The notes under the pieces: model-generated
What the model was told of the DNA's origin: nothing
Databases searched by the model: none
What the model saw: the letters and a program-made list of their open reading frames with translations, nothing else
Shown here: positions 42,193 to 51,809 of the stretch, one piece after another
How the letters are laid out: each line of letters starts with the position of its first letter
How positions within the stretch are numbered: the first letter of the stretch is position 1
Source: Sulfurimonas sp. hsl 1-7
Lineage (GTDB): Bacteria; Campylobacterota; Campylobacteria; Campylobacterales; Sulfurimonadaceae
Direction: 5' to 3'
Length of the DNA stretch: 64,000 nt
Assembly: GCF_030577135.1 (NCBI RefSeq)
Contig: NZ_JAUIRR010000002.1
Span: 186,001-250,000 of the forward strand
Made by a program: the position numbers and the translations under genes

Positions 42193-44658
42193 ATGGTAAT
42201 AAGTATAGAAGAAGATAATTTAAATAGTGCCATCAACAAACTCAAAGCACGAGAAGATATTCTTCACGAATTTAGTACCCTCTCCGGATTTGGAAGTTGG
42301 GCTATAGATTTACAGACTCAGTCTACAGAGTGGTCTGAAAATCTATACAACATCTATCAAATCCCAAAACATACACCTATCAACTTCGAAACCTTTTTAA
42401 ATATTATCTTACCTGAATATGTCGAAGAAGCTAAAAAGATTATAGCACTGTCTAGAACATCAAGAGAGATTTTCACCTTCCAAGCAAAAGCGAAACGGGG
42501 AGATGGAGAGATAATAGACATACTTATCAATGGAAAAACTCTCTTTGATGAAGATGGTACACCTCTAAAGTTTATAGGCTCCACACAAGACATTACAGAT
42601 ATTATAAAACTCCAACAAGAAGCAAAAGAGTTATCGGAACTTGTAGAGCAATCATCCAATGAGATATATATTGTTGATTTTAATACGTTAGAGTATCTTT
42701 ACGTAAACGAGGGTGTAACAAAAGCACTTGGTTACACTAAAGAAGAGTTGTTACAGATGGGTATTAAAGATGTCAATCCTTATCTCAAAAACTCTGAAAT
42801 TAAAAATCTAAAACAGTTACTAGAGAATAATGGACATATCCTTAATAAAACTATCCATCAAAGAAAAGACGGTACTTTATACTATGTACAATCATATTTA
42901 CATATTATAGAGTACAAAAATAAAAAAGCGTATGTTATCTTCGATACCGATATTTCTCAAATAATAGAACTCGAATCAGAGTATAAAAAACAAGCTAAAA
43001 TCTTAGAAAATATTCACGACTCCGTTATTAGTACAGATAACTGCGGCAATATCATCACATGGAACAAAGGAAGTCAAAGACTTTTTGGTTATGAAGCACC
43101 AGAGGTGATCGGACAGAATATCAAAATCATCTATAGTAAAAATAATAAAGTCAGCCTCTCTGAATGTTTTGAAAACATCAATAACGGTAAAAACCTCAAT
43201 GAAGAGTTTTTGATGATTAAAAAAGATGGTACGGAGATTATATGTGATATATCTCTGAGCGTATCAACCGATACTCATCACAATATAAACGGTTATATAG
43301 GATACATACAAGATATCACTAAACAAAAAGAAACCCAAAAGATGCTTGATATCCAGACTGAAAAGCTACGACATCAAGCGCATCATGATATGCTTACAAA
43401 TCTTCCAAACAGAGTTTTATTTAGAGACAGACTCAATCAAAACATAGCTACTGCAAAAAGATATGACAAAAAATTTGCACTTTTATTTATCGATCTCGAT
43501 CAGTTTAAAAATATCAACGATTCCCTGGGGCACCATATTGGTGATGAAGTTTTAATTGAAGCTTCAAAACGTTTAAGCAGTGTAATTCGTGAAGAGGATA
43601 CCCTTGCAAGACTCGGCGGTGATGAATTTACCATTATCCTAAAAGATATAAAAGATGCAAAAAGTGCTACCGTTGTTGCACAAAAAATTATAGATGTTTT
43701 AAAAGATCCCATCATTATTCAAGAGCTTGAACTCTACGTCTCTTCAAGTATAGGGATCGCTGTTTATCCCGACGATACTAAAGAGGGGGATAACCTTTTA
43801 AAGTATGCAGATGCTGCTATGTATAAAGCAAAAGATGAAGGTCGTAACAACTATCAGTACTATTCATCAGAGATGACCGAATCTGCATTTGAGCGCGTTA
43901 TTATGGAGCAGAGTCTGCGTGTTGCAATCCAGCAAGAGAACTTCCTTGTATATTATCAACCTCAAATTGATTCAGAAAATAAAAAAGTTGTCGGGATGGA
44001 AGCACTTGTAAGATGGGAACATCCCGATGTCGGAATCGTATCACCCGCAAACTTTATCCCTTTAGCTGAAGAAACGGGGATGATCATCCAAATAGACCTT
44101 ATTGTTCTTAAAAAAGCGATGACACAGTTTAAACAATGGTATGAGCAAGGATTTGTTCCGGGGAAACTCTCTTTGAACTTATCGGCAAGACAGATAGAAA
44201 ACAGTAATTTTATTGAGATACTTTCAGAGACTATGCAGACATTGGCATTTGATCCAAAATGGCTTACATTAGAGGTAACCGAGAGTCAAATTATGAAAAA
44301 TCCGGAAGACTCGATTCAAAAGCTCAAAGAGATCAATGCACTTGGAATCGAAATTGCGATTGATGATTTCGGTACGGGGTATTCATCGTTAGCATATCTG
44401 AAAAAACTTCCTCTAAATAAACTTAAAATCGATAAAGCCTTTGTAGACGGATTGCCTCATGATGAGGAGGATATTGCAATCTCTAAAGCGATTATTGCAC
44501 TTGCTAAAATTTTAAATCTAGATCTTATTGCAGAGGGTGTTGAGACAAAAGAGCAACAAGAGTTTATGCTTGAGAATGGATGTAATGTTATTCAGGGATA
44601 CTATTACTCCAAGCCTATCGACTCAAGTAATATGGAAAAATTTTTACTTGCTAATTAA
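42193..44658 (+). CDS. PAS-GGDEF-EAL cyclic-di-GMP enzyme
   Basis: The 821-residue soluble protein has three PAS domains (about residues 20-135, 145-265 and 270-390), a GGDEF domain with intact GGDEF at about residue 474, and an EAL domain with EALVRW near residue 602 and DDFGTGYSSL near 724. It could both make and break cyclic di-GMP. No membrane segment is visible, so the PAS domains sense a cytoplasmic cue. AAGGTATAGAG precedes the ATG. Confidence 0.93.
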   Translation: MVISIEEDNLNSAINKLKAREDILHEFSTLSGFGSWAIDLQTQSTEWSENLYNIYQIPKHTPINFETFLNIILPEYVEEAKKIIALSRTSREIFTFQAKAKRGDGEIIDILINGKTLFDEDGTPLKFIGSTQDITDIIKLQQEAKELSELVEQSSNEIYIVDFNTLEYLYVNEGVTKALGYTKEELLQMGIKDVNPYLKNSEIKNLKQLLENNGHILNKTIHQRKDGTLYYVQSYLHIIEYKNKKAYVIFDTDISQIIELESEYKKQAKILENIHDSVISTDNCGNIITWNKGSQRLFGYEAPEVIGQNIKIIYSKNNKVSLSECFENINNGKNLNEEFLMIKKDGTEIICDISLSVSTDTHHNINGYIGYIQDITKQKETQKMLDIQTEKLRHQAHHDMLTNLPNRVLFRDRLNQNIATAKRYDKKFALLFIDLDQFKNINDSLGHHIGDEVLIEASKRLSSVIREEDTLARLGGDEFTIILKDIKDAKSATVVAQKIIDVLKDPIIIQELELYVSSSIGIAVYPDDTKEGDNLLKYADAAMYKAKDEGRNNYQYYSSEMTESAFERVIMEQSLRVAIQQENFLVYYQPQIDSENKKVVGMEALVRWEHPDVGIVSPANFIPLAEETGMIIQIDLIVLKKAMTQFKQWYEQGFVPGKLSLNLSARQIENSNFIEILSETMQTLAFDPKWLTLEVTESQIMKNPEDSIQKLKEINALGIEIAIDDFGTGYSSLAYLKKLPLNKLKIDKAFVDGLPHDEEDIAISKAIIALAKILNLDLIAEGVETKEQQEFMLENGCNVIQGYYYSKPIDSSNMEKFLLAN

Positions 44659-45097
44659 ACTTGCTCTCTTGTAAAGCTGTGATTCTACGAATTGCAGTAT
44701 CTGCTTCTCTAAAAAGTTCCTCTGTAATTTGTGTGAGCTCTTTATAGTATAGTTTTAATTTATCGTATTCTAAAGCATCCATATTTTTATTTAGAATTTT
44801 AGAGAAGAAACCACTCTTTCTTTGTTTTTGATTTTGATAGATCTCGTACACTCTGCTATAATCTTTATGCCATCTTTCATGTGTTCTATCCAAACGCTCA
44901 AACAGTTGATGACCTAAGATTTTTTTCATCATATCTTCATTGGCATAAAACCATTGACCGCAAGCACATTCCATTTTGCCAAGTGCCGTTGGTTCTTCTA
45001 CGCTTTTGCCTTTTATGATACTCTCAATCTTCTCCATCTCTTTTTTATGAATATCTTTTGCAGCCTCCACAGCCTCTAACATCTCTGTCTTTGTCAT
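44651..45097 (-). CDS. CZB zinc-binding domain protein
   Basis: The 148-residue helical protein resembles a stand-alone chemoreceptor zinc-binding (CZB) domain: an N-terminal His (DIHKKEMEKIE), a Cys-containing segment (MECACGQWFYANED) and later His residues (GHQLFERLDRTHERWH). The usual order of CZB zinc ligands is His, Cys, His, His, which fits. CZB proteins often modulate diguanylate cyclases or chemoreceptors. The gene ends 8 bases inside the convergent GGDEF-EAL gene. Confidence 0.75.
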   Translation of the reverse strand: MTKTEMLEAVEAAKDIHKKEMEKIESIIKGKSVEEPTALGKMECACGQWFYANEDMMKKILGHQLFERLDRTHERWHKDYSRVYEIYQNQKQRKSGFFSKILNKNMDALEYDKLKLYYKELTQITEELFREADTAIRRITALQESKFN

Positions 45098-45200
45098 TCT
45101 TATTCTCTTTTGCCTTAAAATTTATAAATTATATACTAATTACAAAAAATTAACAAATAAAGTTATATAATTAAATTAATTTTTTTAAAAGGATTAGTAT

Positions 45201-45764
45201 ATGGCACGTCCAACTCCAATAGATAAAGAGAAAGTATTAAATCCAAAGAAATACATTGTTTCAAAAACAGATCCTAAAGGGATCATAGAGTATGGAAACG
45301 ATTATTTCGTCGAAATTTCCGGCTATACAGAAGCAGAACTCATAGGAAAACCTCACAATATTATCCGCCATCCAGATATGCCAAAAGTTGTTTTTAAAAT
45401 GATGTGGGACAGAATCAATCGTGCCCAAAACATTATGGCTGTTGTAAAAAATCTTGCAAAAGACGGAAGCTACTATTGGGTTGTGACGGAATTTGAACCT
45501 AAAGTTGATCCTATTACAAACGAGATCATCTCCCATACGGCTTTTAGAAAAGCTGCACCAAAAAAAGCGGTTGAAACGATGGAGCCGATCTACCAAAAAC
45601 TTCTAGAGATCGAGAAAGACGGCGGAGTTGAAGCAAGTGAAAAATATCTTCGCGGCTTTTTGGAAGAAAAAGGTGTAACATATGATGAGTTTATCAATGA
45701 TCTCGTAGGAAACAAAGGGATTTTTAAAATATTTTTCACAGCTATGAAAAAACTCTTTTCGTAA
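45201..45764 (+). CDS. Aer-like PAS domain protein
   Basis: The 187-residue protein has an Aer-type PAS domain (about residues 20-120) with TEAELIGKPHNIIRHPDMPKVVFKMMW, the segment that binds FAD in Aer and CetB homologues. The C-terminal part is helical and lacks a receptor signalling domain. It probably works with a separate receptor in energy taxis, as CetB does in Campylobacter. AAAAGGA precedes the ATG. Confidence 0.85.
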   Translation: MARPTPIDKEKVLNPKKYIVSKTDPKGIIEYGNDYFVEISGYTEAELIGKPHNIIRHPDMPKVVFKMMWDRINRAQNIMAVVKNLAKDGSYYWVVTEFEPKVDPITNEIISHTAFRKAAPKKAVETMEPIYQKLLEIEKDGGVEASEKYLRGFLEEKGVTYDEFINDLVGNKGIFKIFFTAMKKLFS

Positions 45765-45807
45765 AAAACACTTTTTTAGATAAAATATCCTTTTTGAAAA
45801 GGATGTT

Positions 45808-46395
45808 TTGTTGAATCTACAATCGAAACTGCAAGAACTACAATTACCGGATAATTTTTTTACTAATGTTCAAAAATACAAAGAACACCTCAATAAATGG
45901 AATAAGATCCATAACCTTACAGGTGCAAAGGATGAGCAAACTTTAGATGAGTTTATCTTTGATGCTGTTTACCCTGTAAGCTTTTTACCTAAAGTTAACT
46001 CTTTAATGGACATAGGAACAGGTGCAGGATTTCCAGGCATGATCTTAGCCCTTGCCCTTCCTGACACTCAAGTCACTTTAGTAGAACCGCTCGCTAAACG
46101 TGCAAGTTTTTTACAATTTATCAAAGCGAATTTAGGACTTGATAATGTAAGAGTTGTGAAAAAAAGAGTAGAAGAGATGGAGAGTGAAGTGTTTGATCTT
46201 ATCACTTCACGTGCAGTAACCGATACAAAAATGCTTTTAAATTTAAGCAAAAACCATAGAGATTCCCATACAAAACTCTTTTTCTATAAAGGTGAAAAAG
46301 TTTTTGATGAAGTGAATGATGTTGTAGAAAATATGCAATATAAAATTATCGAAACACAAAACAGACATTACTTACTTTTAGGAGAACAACTATGA
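45808..46395 (+). CDS. rsmG: 16S rRNA (guanine527-N7) methyltransferase
   Basis: RsmG methylates G527 of 16S rRNA. The SAM-binding motif is [11 protein letters not shown] (about residues 70-80), with [13 protein letters not shown] before it and [24 protein letters not shown] after it. The start is one of two adjacent TTG codons (45808 or 45811) after AAGGA; no ATG is available in frame. It overlaps the next gene by four bases. Confidence 0.93.
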   Translation: MLNLQSKLQELQLPDNFFTNVQKYKEHLNKWNKIHNLTGAKDEQTLDEFIFDAVYPVSFLPKVNSLMDIGTGAGFPGMILALALPDTQVTLVEPLAKRASFLQFIKANLGLDNVRVVKKRVEEMESEVFDLITSRAVTDTKMLLNLSKNHRDSHTKLFFYKGEKVFDEVNDVVENMQYKIIETQNRHYLLLGEQL

Positions 46396-46616
46396 TATTG
46401 AAAATTTTACTAGTTATCGGTGTAATTGCCGTCGTATACTTTATGTTTATCAAAAAAAAGCCGATTAGTTCTAAGAGTGAAAAGAAAGACACTAAACTAC
46501 AACCTAACGACATGATCGAATGTGCAAGTTGTGGAGTTTACGTTGAAGTAGATGAGGCAATTCTGAGTAGTGGTAAATATTACTGCTCTCAAGAGTGTGT
46601 AGATAAGGACAAATAA
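46392..46616 (+). CDS. PP0621-family small membrane protein
   Basis: The 74-residue protein has one N-terminal membrane helix and a C-terminal Cys cluster ([16 protein letters not shown]...KYYCSQEC) that probably binds zinc. This matches the PP0621 family of unknown function. It overlaps rsmG by four bases and the next gene by one base. Confidence 0.82.
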   Translation: MILKILLVIGVIAVVYFMFIKKKPISSKSEKKDTKLQPNDMIECASCGVYVEVDEAILSSGKYYCSQECVDKDK

Positions 46617-47005
46617 TGTTACTCTTTGGCCACCGTTTTATAGAAAGTGAGAATTTTTATCATATCTCTGATATAGATGATATTACTCATACGCCACCGT
46701 CATCTAAACTATATCTCGCATTTCATGAAGATAACCTAGATATTATCAACTATCTTCAAACAAACAGCATCGTTTTTGCACTCAATGTGCAAAATATAAC
46801 AGAGATCATTTATGCTTCAGCACTCGGTGCACACTACATTGTAGTGCCGAAAAGTTTGGCAAAAACAGCGCAGAACATTGCCGAAAACTATCTTTTCGAT
46901 TCAAAAATCCTAGTCCATATAGAGGATGAAGAGGAGATAGAGGAGTTGGCACTGCTAGGTGTTGACGGCGCCCTGTTTGCAGAGGCAATAGTAAAGATAA
47001 GCTAA
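46616..47005 (+). CDS. Conserved-looking protein of unknown function
   Basis: The 129-residue product has no signal peptide. It has an alternating strand-helix pattern (SSKLYLAFHEDNLDIINYL, HYIVVPKSLAKTAQNIAENY, KILVHIEDEEEIEELALLGVDGALF), like part of an alpha/beta barrel. No family is recognised. It overlaps both neighbours by one base, suggesting an operon from rsmG to the NlpC/P60 gene. Confidence 0.65.
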   Translation: MLLFGHRFIESENFYHISDIDDITHTPPSSKLYLAFHEDNLDIINYLQTNSIVFALNVQNITEIIYASALGAHYIVVPKSLAKTAQNIAENYLFDSKILVHIEDEEEIEELALLGVDGALFAEAIVKIS

Positions 47006-47523
47006 TGCCTTTTTTACTCTTTGTCGTAACATCGCTTCTTCTTTTGAGTGGATGTTCCGGCAAGTCACCGCAAACGAAACAATATGCAAATTTAACACCC
47101 TATTCCCCTCCCTTACAACAAGAGCTTTCTTATAAACTACACAATAAAACCCCTATAACACTTACGATCTATGAACAATACAAAAAGTGGGTAAATACCC
47201 CTTATAAATATGGAGGAACTACCTGTTACGGGATAGACTGTTCCTCGTTAGTACAACAGGTTTACAAAGATGGTTTTGGATTAAATATTCCAAGAGATAC
47301 GAAACATCAGGCTAAAATTGGAACTTATGTGAAAAAACCTGAAATAAAAGAGGGGGATCTGCTTCTTTTTAAAACCGGCTATAGTTCAAGACACTCTGGA
47401 GTTTACCTTGAAGCCGGAAATTTTTTGCACACCTCAACAAAACACGGTGTGACAATATCTAACCTCAATAATCCCTACTGGAGGGAAAAGTATTGGCAGG
47501 CAAGACGTATTCTGAATTACTAA
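47005..47523 (+). CDS. NlpC/P60 lipoprotein peptidase
   Basis: The 172-residue lipoprotein (lipobox LSGC) is a cell-wall peptidase. The catalytic Cys is in GIDCSSLVQQVY, and the His residues are in SRHSGVYL and FLHTSTKHGV. It would cleave peptidoglycan stem peptides in the periplasm, as Spr/MepS-type enzymes do. It is the last gene of the rsmG unit and convergent with alr, overlapping it by four bases. Confidence 0.9.
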   Translation: MPFLLFVVTSLLLLSGCSGKSPQTKQYANLTPYSPPLQQELSYKLHNKTPITLTIYEQYKKWVNTPYKYGGTTCYGIDCSSLVQQVYKDGFGLNIPRDTKHQAKIGTYVKKPEIKEGDLLLFKTGYSSRHSGVYLEAGNFLHTSTKHGVTISNLNNPYWREKYWQARRILNY

Positions 47524-48533
47524 ACTATTTTTCTCGGTATGTATGATTTTAACGATGTTAAAAGTTCATATGAAATGGTACCTGCAAACTTTGCTATATC
47601 TCTGGCATCGCTAAAGATCAGTAACTCCTCCTTATCACTTAAAAAAGAGCTGTTATCCATAGAAATTCTACCTGCAATACTTACATTTTCCGGTGTTTTA
47701 TAGATGTTTGAACAAGCACGTAAAAAGCCGTCCCCGTAACCAAAGTCGTAATTGCTTACAACCTGTTTTTTTGTACTTTTAAAACTAGCGCCATACCCGA
47801 CACAATCACCCTCTTTGACTACTCTTGAGGAGTTTTTTTTAGCATAAACACTCAGTACAGGTTTAAGATCCGGTTGCTCCATGCTGGCAGGAAACTCTAA
47901 ACATCCATATGTTGCGATCCCTATTCTTACCATATCTTCATCAAAATTCTCTTCTCGAAATAGTGCCGCTGAGTTTGCCGAATGAAATGCGAGTGTGTAT
48001 CCGTACTCCTCTGCCAACTCTTTTGATTTTTCTTTAAACAAGGCGAAGTTCTGCTTTTGAAAAGAGAAGTAATCCCCCTCTTCATCCGCAGAAGAATGGT
48101 GTGTAAAAACACCTTTTAGCTCTAAATTATTTTGTTTGATCATTGCAAAACTATTTTCAAGCTCCTCTAATGAAACACCGTTTCTGTTCATGCCGCTGTT
48201 TACTTTAAGTTCTACTTTTGTCCCTTCTGGAAACTTACTAATCAGCTTCATGTCATTAACAGTATAGTGAATTTTCTGATCTGCTTTTTGTGGAATTTCG
48301 GCAAGTACTAAAATATATTCAAAATAATCATAAATAGCCTCTGCTTCGGCGTGTGATCGAACTACCGCTTTGCTGATTCCGTATTCTTGTGCCATTTTTG
48401 CAATTTCACAAAGTCCATGTCCGTATGCATTATCTTTTAAAACAACGGCAACTTTATCTTTGCTTTTAGTTTTATCTGCGATAATGTCAAAATTATAAAA
48501 AAGATTGTTTTTATTGAGAGTTATATAAGCCAT
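47520..48533 (-). CDS. alr: Alanine racemase
   Basis: Alr interconverts L- and D-alanine with pyridoxal phosphate. The PLP Lys is in VVLKDNAYGHG (about residue 33). The later catalytic Tyr is in VGYGASFKST and the family's RIGIATYGCLEFP is present. At 337 residues it is slightly short, as is typical of the Campylobacterota enzyme. It is divergent from aguA with 14 bases between the starts. Confidence 0.92.
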   Translation of the reverse strand: MAYITLNKNNLFYNFDIIADKTKSKDKVAVVLKDNAYGHGLCEIAKMAQEYGISKAVVRSHAEAEAIYDYFEYILVLAEIPQKADQKIHYTVNDMKLISKFPEGTKVELKVNSGMNRNGVSLEELENSFAMIKQNNLELKGVFTHHSSADEEGDYFSFQKQNFALFKEKSKELAEEYGYTLAFHSANSAALFREENFDEDMVRIGIATYGCLEFPASMEQPDLKPVLSVYAKKNSSRVVKEGDCVGYGASFKSTKKQVVSNYDFGYGDGFLRACSNIYKTPENVSIAGRISMDNSSFLSDKEELLIFSDARDIAKFAGTISYELLTSLKSYIPRKIV

Positions 48534-48547
48534 GGAGAAATTATACT

Positions 48548-49537
48548 ATGTTAATACCAGAATTTGAGAAACAAAGCTTCACTCAAGTTGTTTTTCCTCA
48601 TAAAAATACAGATTGGAACTGTTGTTTAGAGGATGCTAGAAAAAATTTTGTAAATATCATCAATGCGATCAGAAATTTTCAGCCATGTTTAGTTGTTTGT
48701 TATGACATAAAAGAGGTACAAAGCTATTTTAATGACCATACAAATATAAAGTTTGTAGAGTATACGGCAAACGATACATGGGCACGTGACAGCTCAGCAC
48801 TTGCTGTTGAAAACGACGGTGAGATTAAACTGCTTAATTTCACGTTTAACGCATGGGGCGGTAAGTTTGAGGCAGAACTTGACAATAAAATGTCTCGCGC
48901 TATCGCTTCTGTTTATTCGGTCCCGTTAGAAGATGTAGACCTTATTTTAGAAGGTGGCGGTGTTGAAAGCAACGGTGAGGGACTCATCCTTACAACATCG
49001 GAGTGTATGCTCAACCCAAATAGAAATAAAGAGTTGACAAAAGAGCAAATGACACAAAAGTTAAAAGAGTGTTTTGGAGCCAAAGAGGTCTTATATCTTA
49101 ATCACGGTTACCTTGCAGGGGATGATACAGATTCCCATATAGATACGCTTGCACGTTTTATCTCAAAAGACACGGTCATGTATGTAGCGTGTGATGACCC
49201 ACAAGACGAGCACTACGAAGCATTAAAAATGATGGAGGATGAACTCAAAGAGTTTGTAATTGAACATAAACTAAAACTGATCAAACTTCCTATGAGTTCT
49301 GCTGTTTATGATGAAGATGAAAGACTCCCTGCAACTTATGCCAACTTTTTACTTGTAAACGGAGGAGTTTTAGTTCCAACTTACAATGTAAAAGAGGATG
49401 CAGAAGCTCTGGAGATCTTTAAATGGGCGTTCCCTGATCGCAAAATAGTTGCTATCGATTGTTCAACACTGATCCGTCAACACGGTTCACTTCACTGTGT
49501 CACTATGAACTTCGCTAGTGGAATTACTCTCTTGTAA
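48548..49537 (+). CDS. aguA: Agmatine deiminase
   Basis: AguA converts agmatine to N-carbamoylputrescine. The guanidine-binding and catalytic residues fit the family: ANDTWARDSSAL, LEGGGVESNGEG, DDTDSHIDTLARF, and the nucleophilic Cys in HGSLHCVTM near the C-terminus. The length of 329 residues is normal. With aguB at 14164 it completes the agmatine-to-putrescine route. No strong ribosome site precedes the ATG. Confidence 0.94.
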   Translation: MLIPEFEKQSFTQVVFPHKNTDWNCCLEDARKNFVNIINAIRNFQPCLVVCYDIKEVQSYFNDHTNIKFVEYTANDTWARDSSALAVENDGEIKLLNFTFNAWGGKFEAELDNKMSRAIASVYSVPLEDVDLILEGGGVESNGEGLILTTSECMLNPNRNKELTKEQMTQKLKECFGAKEVLYLNHGYLAGDDTDSHIDTLARFISKDTVMYVACDDPQDEHYEALKMMEDELKEFVIEHKLKLIKLPMSSAVYDEDERLPATYANFLLVNGGVLVPTYNVKEDAEALEIFKWAFPDRKIVAIDCSTLIRQHGSLHCVTMNFASGITLL

Positions 49538-49642
49538 TTCCTCTTGTTCCAATATTGCCATACCACTTATTATCAAATATGTGGCAAGGGCAAAACCTAT
49601 CGCTATCATTACCGTTCGTTTCAATTTTTCCATTTTTGTCAT
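49487..49642 (-). CDS. Possible 51-residue small membrane protein
   Basis: A minus-strand frame encodes MTKMEKLKRTVMIAIGFALA and a helix continuing to about residue 30, then an acidic Ser/Glu tail. A basic start followed by one membrane helix is typical of small membrane proteins. It overlaps the 3' end of aguA by 51 bases and has no strong ribosome site, so it may be chance. Confidence 0.3.
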   Translation of the reverse strand: MTKMEKLKRTVMIAIGFALATYLIISGMAILEQEELQESNSTSEVHSDTVK

Positions 49643-49726
49643 AATAAAATTGTATCAAATACTCTCTTAACACTTTTGTAACATTATTTGATTAGAATAG
49701 GTAAATTTTAGTTTAGAGGGTTATAT

Positions 49727-51721
49727 ATGAAGAAAATCATTCCATTATCATTACTTGCCGTATCGTACCTTGTTGCAAACGATCTACAAGTAGATACGAT
49801 TAACGTTGAATCTACAGTAATTTCAGAAGTTGCAGAGAATGCACAAACTTCAGCTGACGTTGCAAAAGCACTTAGCGATAAAGTACCAAGTATCGATATG
49901 AATAGAAGAAGCGGTATCGCTAACGACATCTACATCCGTGGTCAAAAAAGGGATAACATCGTTGTAGAAGTTGACGGCACAAAAGTTTGCGGTGCATGTC
50001 CAAACAGAATGGATCCGCCGACATCACACATCGTTGCAAATCAAGTTGACAAGATAACGGTTATTGAAGGTCCTTACGATGTTGAGAGCTTTGGAGTTCT
50101 TAGCGGTGGTGTAAAAATCGAAACTAAAAAACCGACAAAAGATCTTAAAGGTTCAATTAACTTAGGTTTTGGTGCATGGAACTACAGAAAATTCGGTGCT
50201 ACTGTAAGCGGTGGAAATGATTTTATCAGAATGATCGCAACTGTATCGGATGAATCTAGTGATCAGTATAAAGACGGAAACGGTGATACTCTAGCAGAGC
50301 AAGTTGATAATTACGGCACATCTACATATTTACCTCAATATCATGACACCCTTGCATACAAGAAAAAAAGTGCAATGGCAAAAGCCTATATCTCCACTTT
50401 TGAGAATCAAGAATTACGTCTTAGTGTAACTGCAAACAGAAGTGATAATATCCTTTATCCTAGTTCAAAAATGGATGCAAAATATGATGATTCAAATATT
50501 TACAGTGCCGAATACAATATTGACTCAATTAATGACAACTTTACAAATCTAAATCTTCAATATTATCATTCAGATGTTGACCACCCAATGGATACAAGAT
50601 TCAGAACAACAACACCTATGTATATGACGAATCACTTAAAAACAAATATGGATGGTCTTAAACTTAAAAATACATTTGATATTACTGGACATGAGTTACT
50701 CTTAGGTCTCGATACTAGCAAAAGAACTTGGGAAGGTGAATACTACAGAACAAGTACTATAACAGGTGTAGACACTCCTCATACTTATCCTGTTTCTATT
50801 CCTAAAACAGAAACAGAAAATGCTGCTATCTTTGCAAAACTAAAAAAAGCATATGGAGACTTCAATGTTGAATTAGGTGCTAGATACGATAATACAAAAA
50901 TAACAAATAATGGTGGTTATACTAATAATGACTACTCAGGTTTTAATGCTAATGTAATAACAACTTATAATATCAATAAAGAAAATAAGATTTTTGCCGG
51001 TTTTGGACAAGCTTACCGTGTTCCTGATGCAAGAGAACTCTACTTCATTTCATCAATGACTGGTAACTTAGTAGGATCAGAAACTCTGGAGCAAACAAAA
51101 AATCAAGAGGTAGATTTAGGTTATGAAACAGATAATCAATACTTCAAACTAAAAGCGAAAGCATTTTATTCTATGCTAGATAATTATATTTATTATCAAA
51201 AACAAATTAATGGTACAGCAATAATGATGAATAACTTTAAAAACATTAATGCATCAATTTATGGTGCAGAGTTAAGTGCATCAATATATGCTACTGATGA
51301 TATCACAATCGATATGGGTGCTTCATATAAGGTTGGTAAAAAAGACGAAGCTTTAATAGGACAAACAGATACTGATCTTGCAGATATTGCTCCTTTACGC
51401 GGGAATATAGCAGTAAACTATGAGTATATAAACAATTCTATGGCAACTTTAGAAGTTCAAGCAAGTGATAGATGGGATAAAATAGATAGTGATAACGGTG
51501 AGCAAGAAATCGCTGGCTGGGCAGTTGTTAATGCGAAAGTAAAACATGCAGTAAATAAAAAGTTCGATCTTACAATCGGTCTTAACAATATCTTTGATGT
51601 AACATATGCTGTAAACAATACTTACGCAGACTTAACTCTTTTAACAGGTGGGGCAACTGATATAATGATTCTAAACGAACCGGGTCGTTACTTCTATACA
51701 AACTTAGACTTCAAATTCTAA
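49727..51721 (+). CDS. TonB-dependent copper receptor (OprC/NosA type)
   Basis: The 664-residue outer-membrane receptor has a signal peptide, a plug domain (about residues 40-145; PSIDMNRRSGIANDIYIRG) and a 22-strand barrel ending in Phe. Its plug has CPNRM (Cys91-x3-Met95) in CGACPNRMDPPTSH, and the barrel has HPM (His286-x-Met288). CxxxM plus HxM is the copper-binding set of the OprC receptor, and the surrounding PNRMDPPT is shared with NosA-type receptors. Copper uptake is therefore the best call. A second Cys (Cys88) lies close by. AGAGGG precedes the ATG. Confidence 0.85.
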   Translation: MKKIIPLSLLAVSYLVANDLQVDTINVESTVISEVAENAQTSADVAKALSDKVPSIDMNRRSGIANDIYIRGQKRDNIVVEVDGTKVCGACPNRMDPPTSHIVANQVDKITVIEGPYDVESFGVLSGGVKIETKKPTKDLKGSINLGFGAWNYRKFGATVSGGNDFIRMIATVSDESSDQYKDGNGDTLAEQVDNYGTSTYLPQYHDTLAYKKKSAMAKAYISTFENQELRLSVTANRSDNILYPSSKMDAKYDDSNIYSAEYNIDSINDNFTNLNLQYYHSDVDHPMDTRFRTTTPMYMTNHLKTNMDGLKLKNTFDITGHELLLGLDTSKRTWEGEYYRTSTITGVDTPHTYPVSIPKTETENAAIFAKLKKAYGDFNVELGARYDNTKITNNGGYTNNDYSGFNANVITTYNINKENKIFAGFGQAYRVPDARELYFISSMTGNLVGSETLEQTKNQEVDLGYETDNQYFKLKAKAFYSMLDNYIYYQKQINGTAIMMNNFKNINASIYGAELSASIYATDDITIDMGASYKVGKKDEALIGQTDTDLADIAPLRGNIAVNYEYINNSMATLEVQASDRWDKIDSDNGEQEIAGWAVVNAKVKHAVNKKFDLTIGLNNIFDVTYAVNNTYADLTLLTGGATDIMILNEPGRYFYTNLDFKF

Positions 51722-51727
51722 ACCCTC

Positions 51728-51754
51728 TTTAAGCCCGTAAAATACGGGCTTAAA
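51728..51754 (+). terminator. Hairpin after the TonB receptor gene
   Basis: TTTAAGCCCGTA and TACGGGCTTAAA form a perfect 12-bp stem with a three-base loop, seven bases after the stop codon. No real U-run follows, but position and strength suggest a terminator. Confidence 0.6.
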
Positions 51755-51809
51755 ATATGACTTAAAAAATTAACCCCTTTTTTATATCAAACAAGCTAAA
51801 ATCCTTTTT

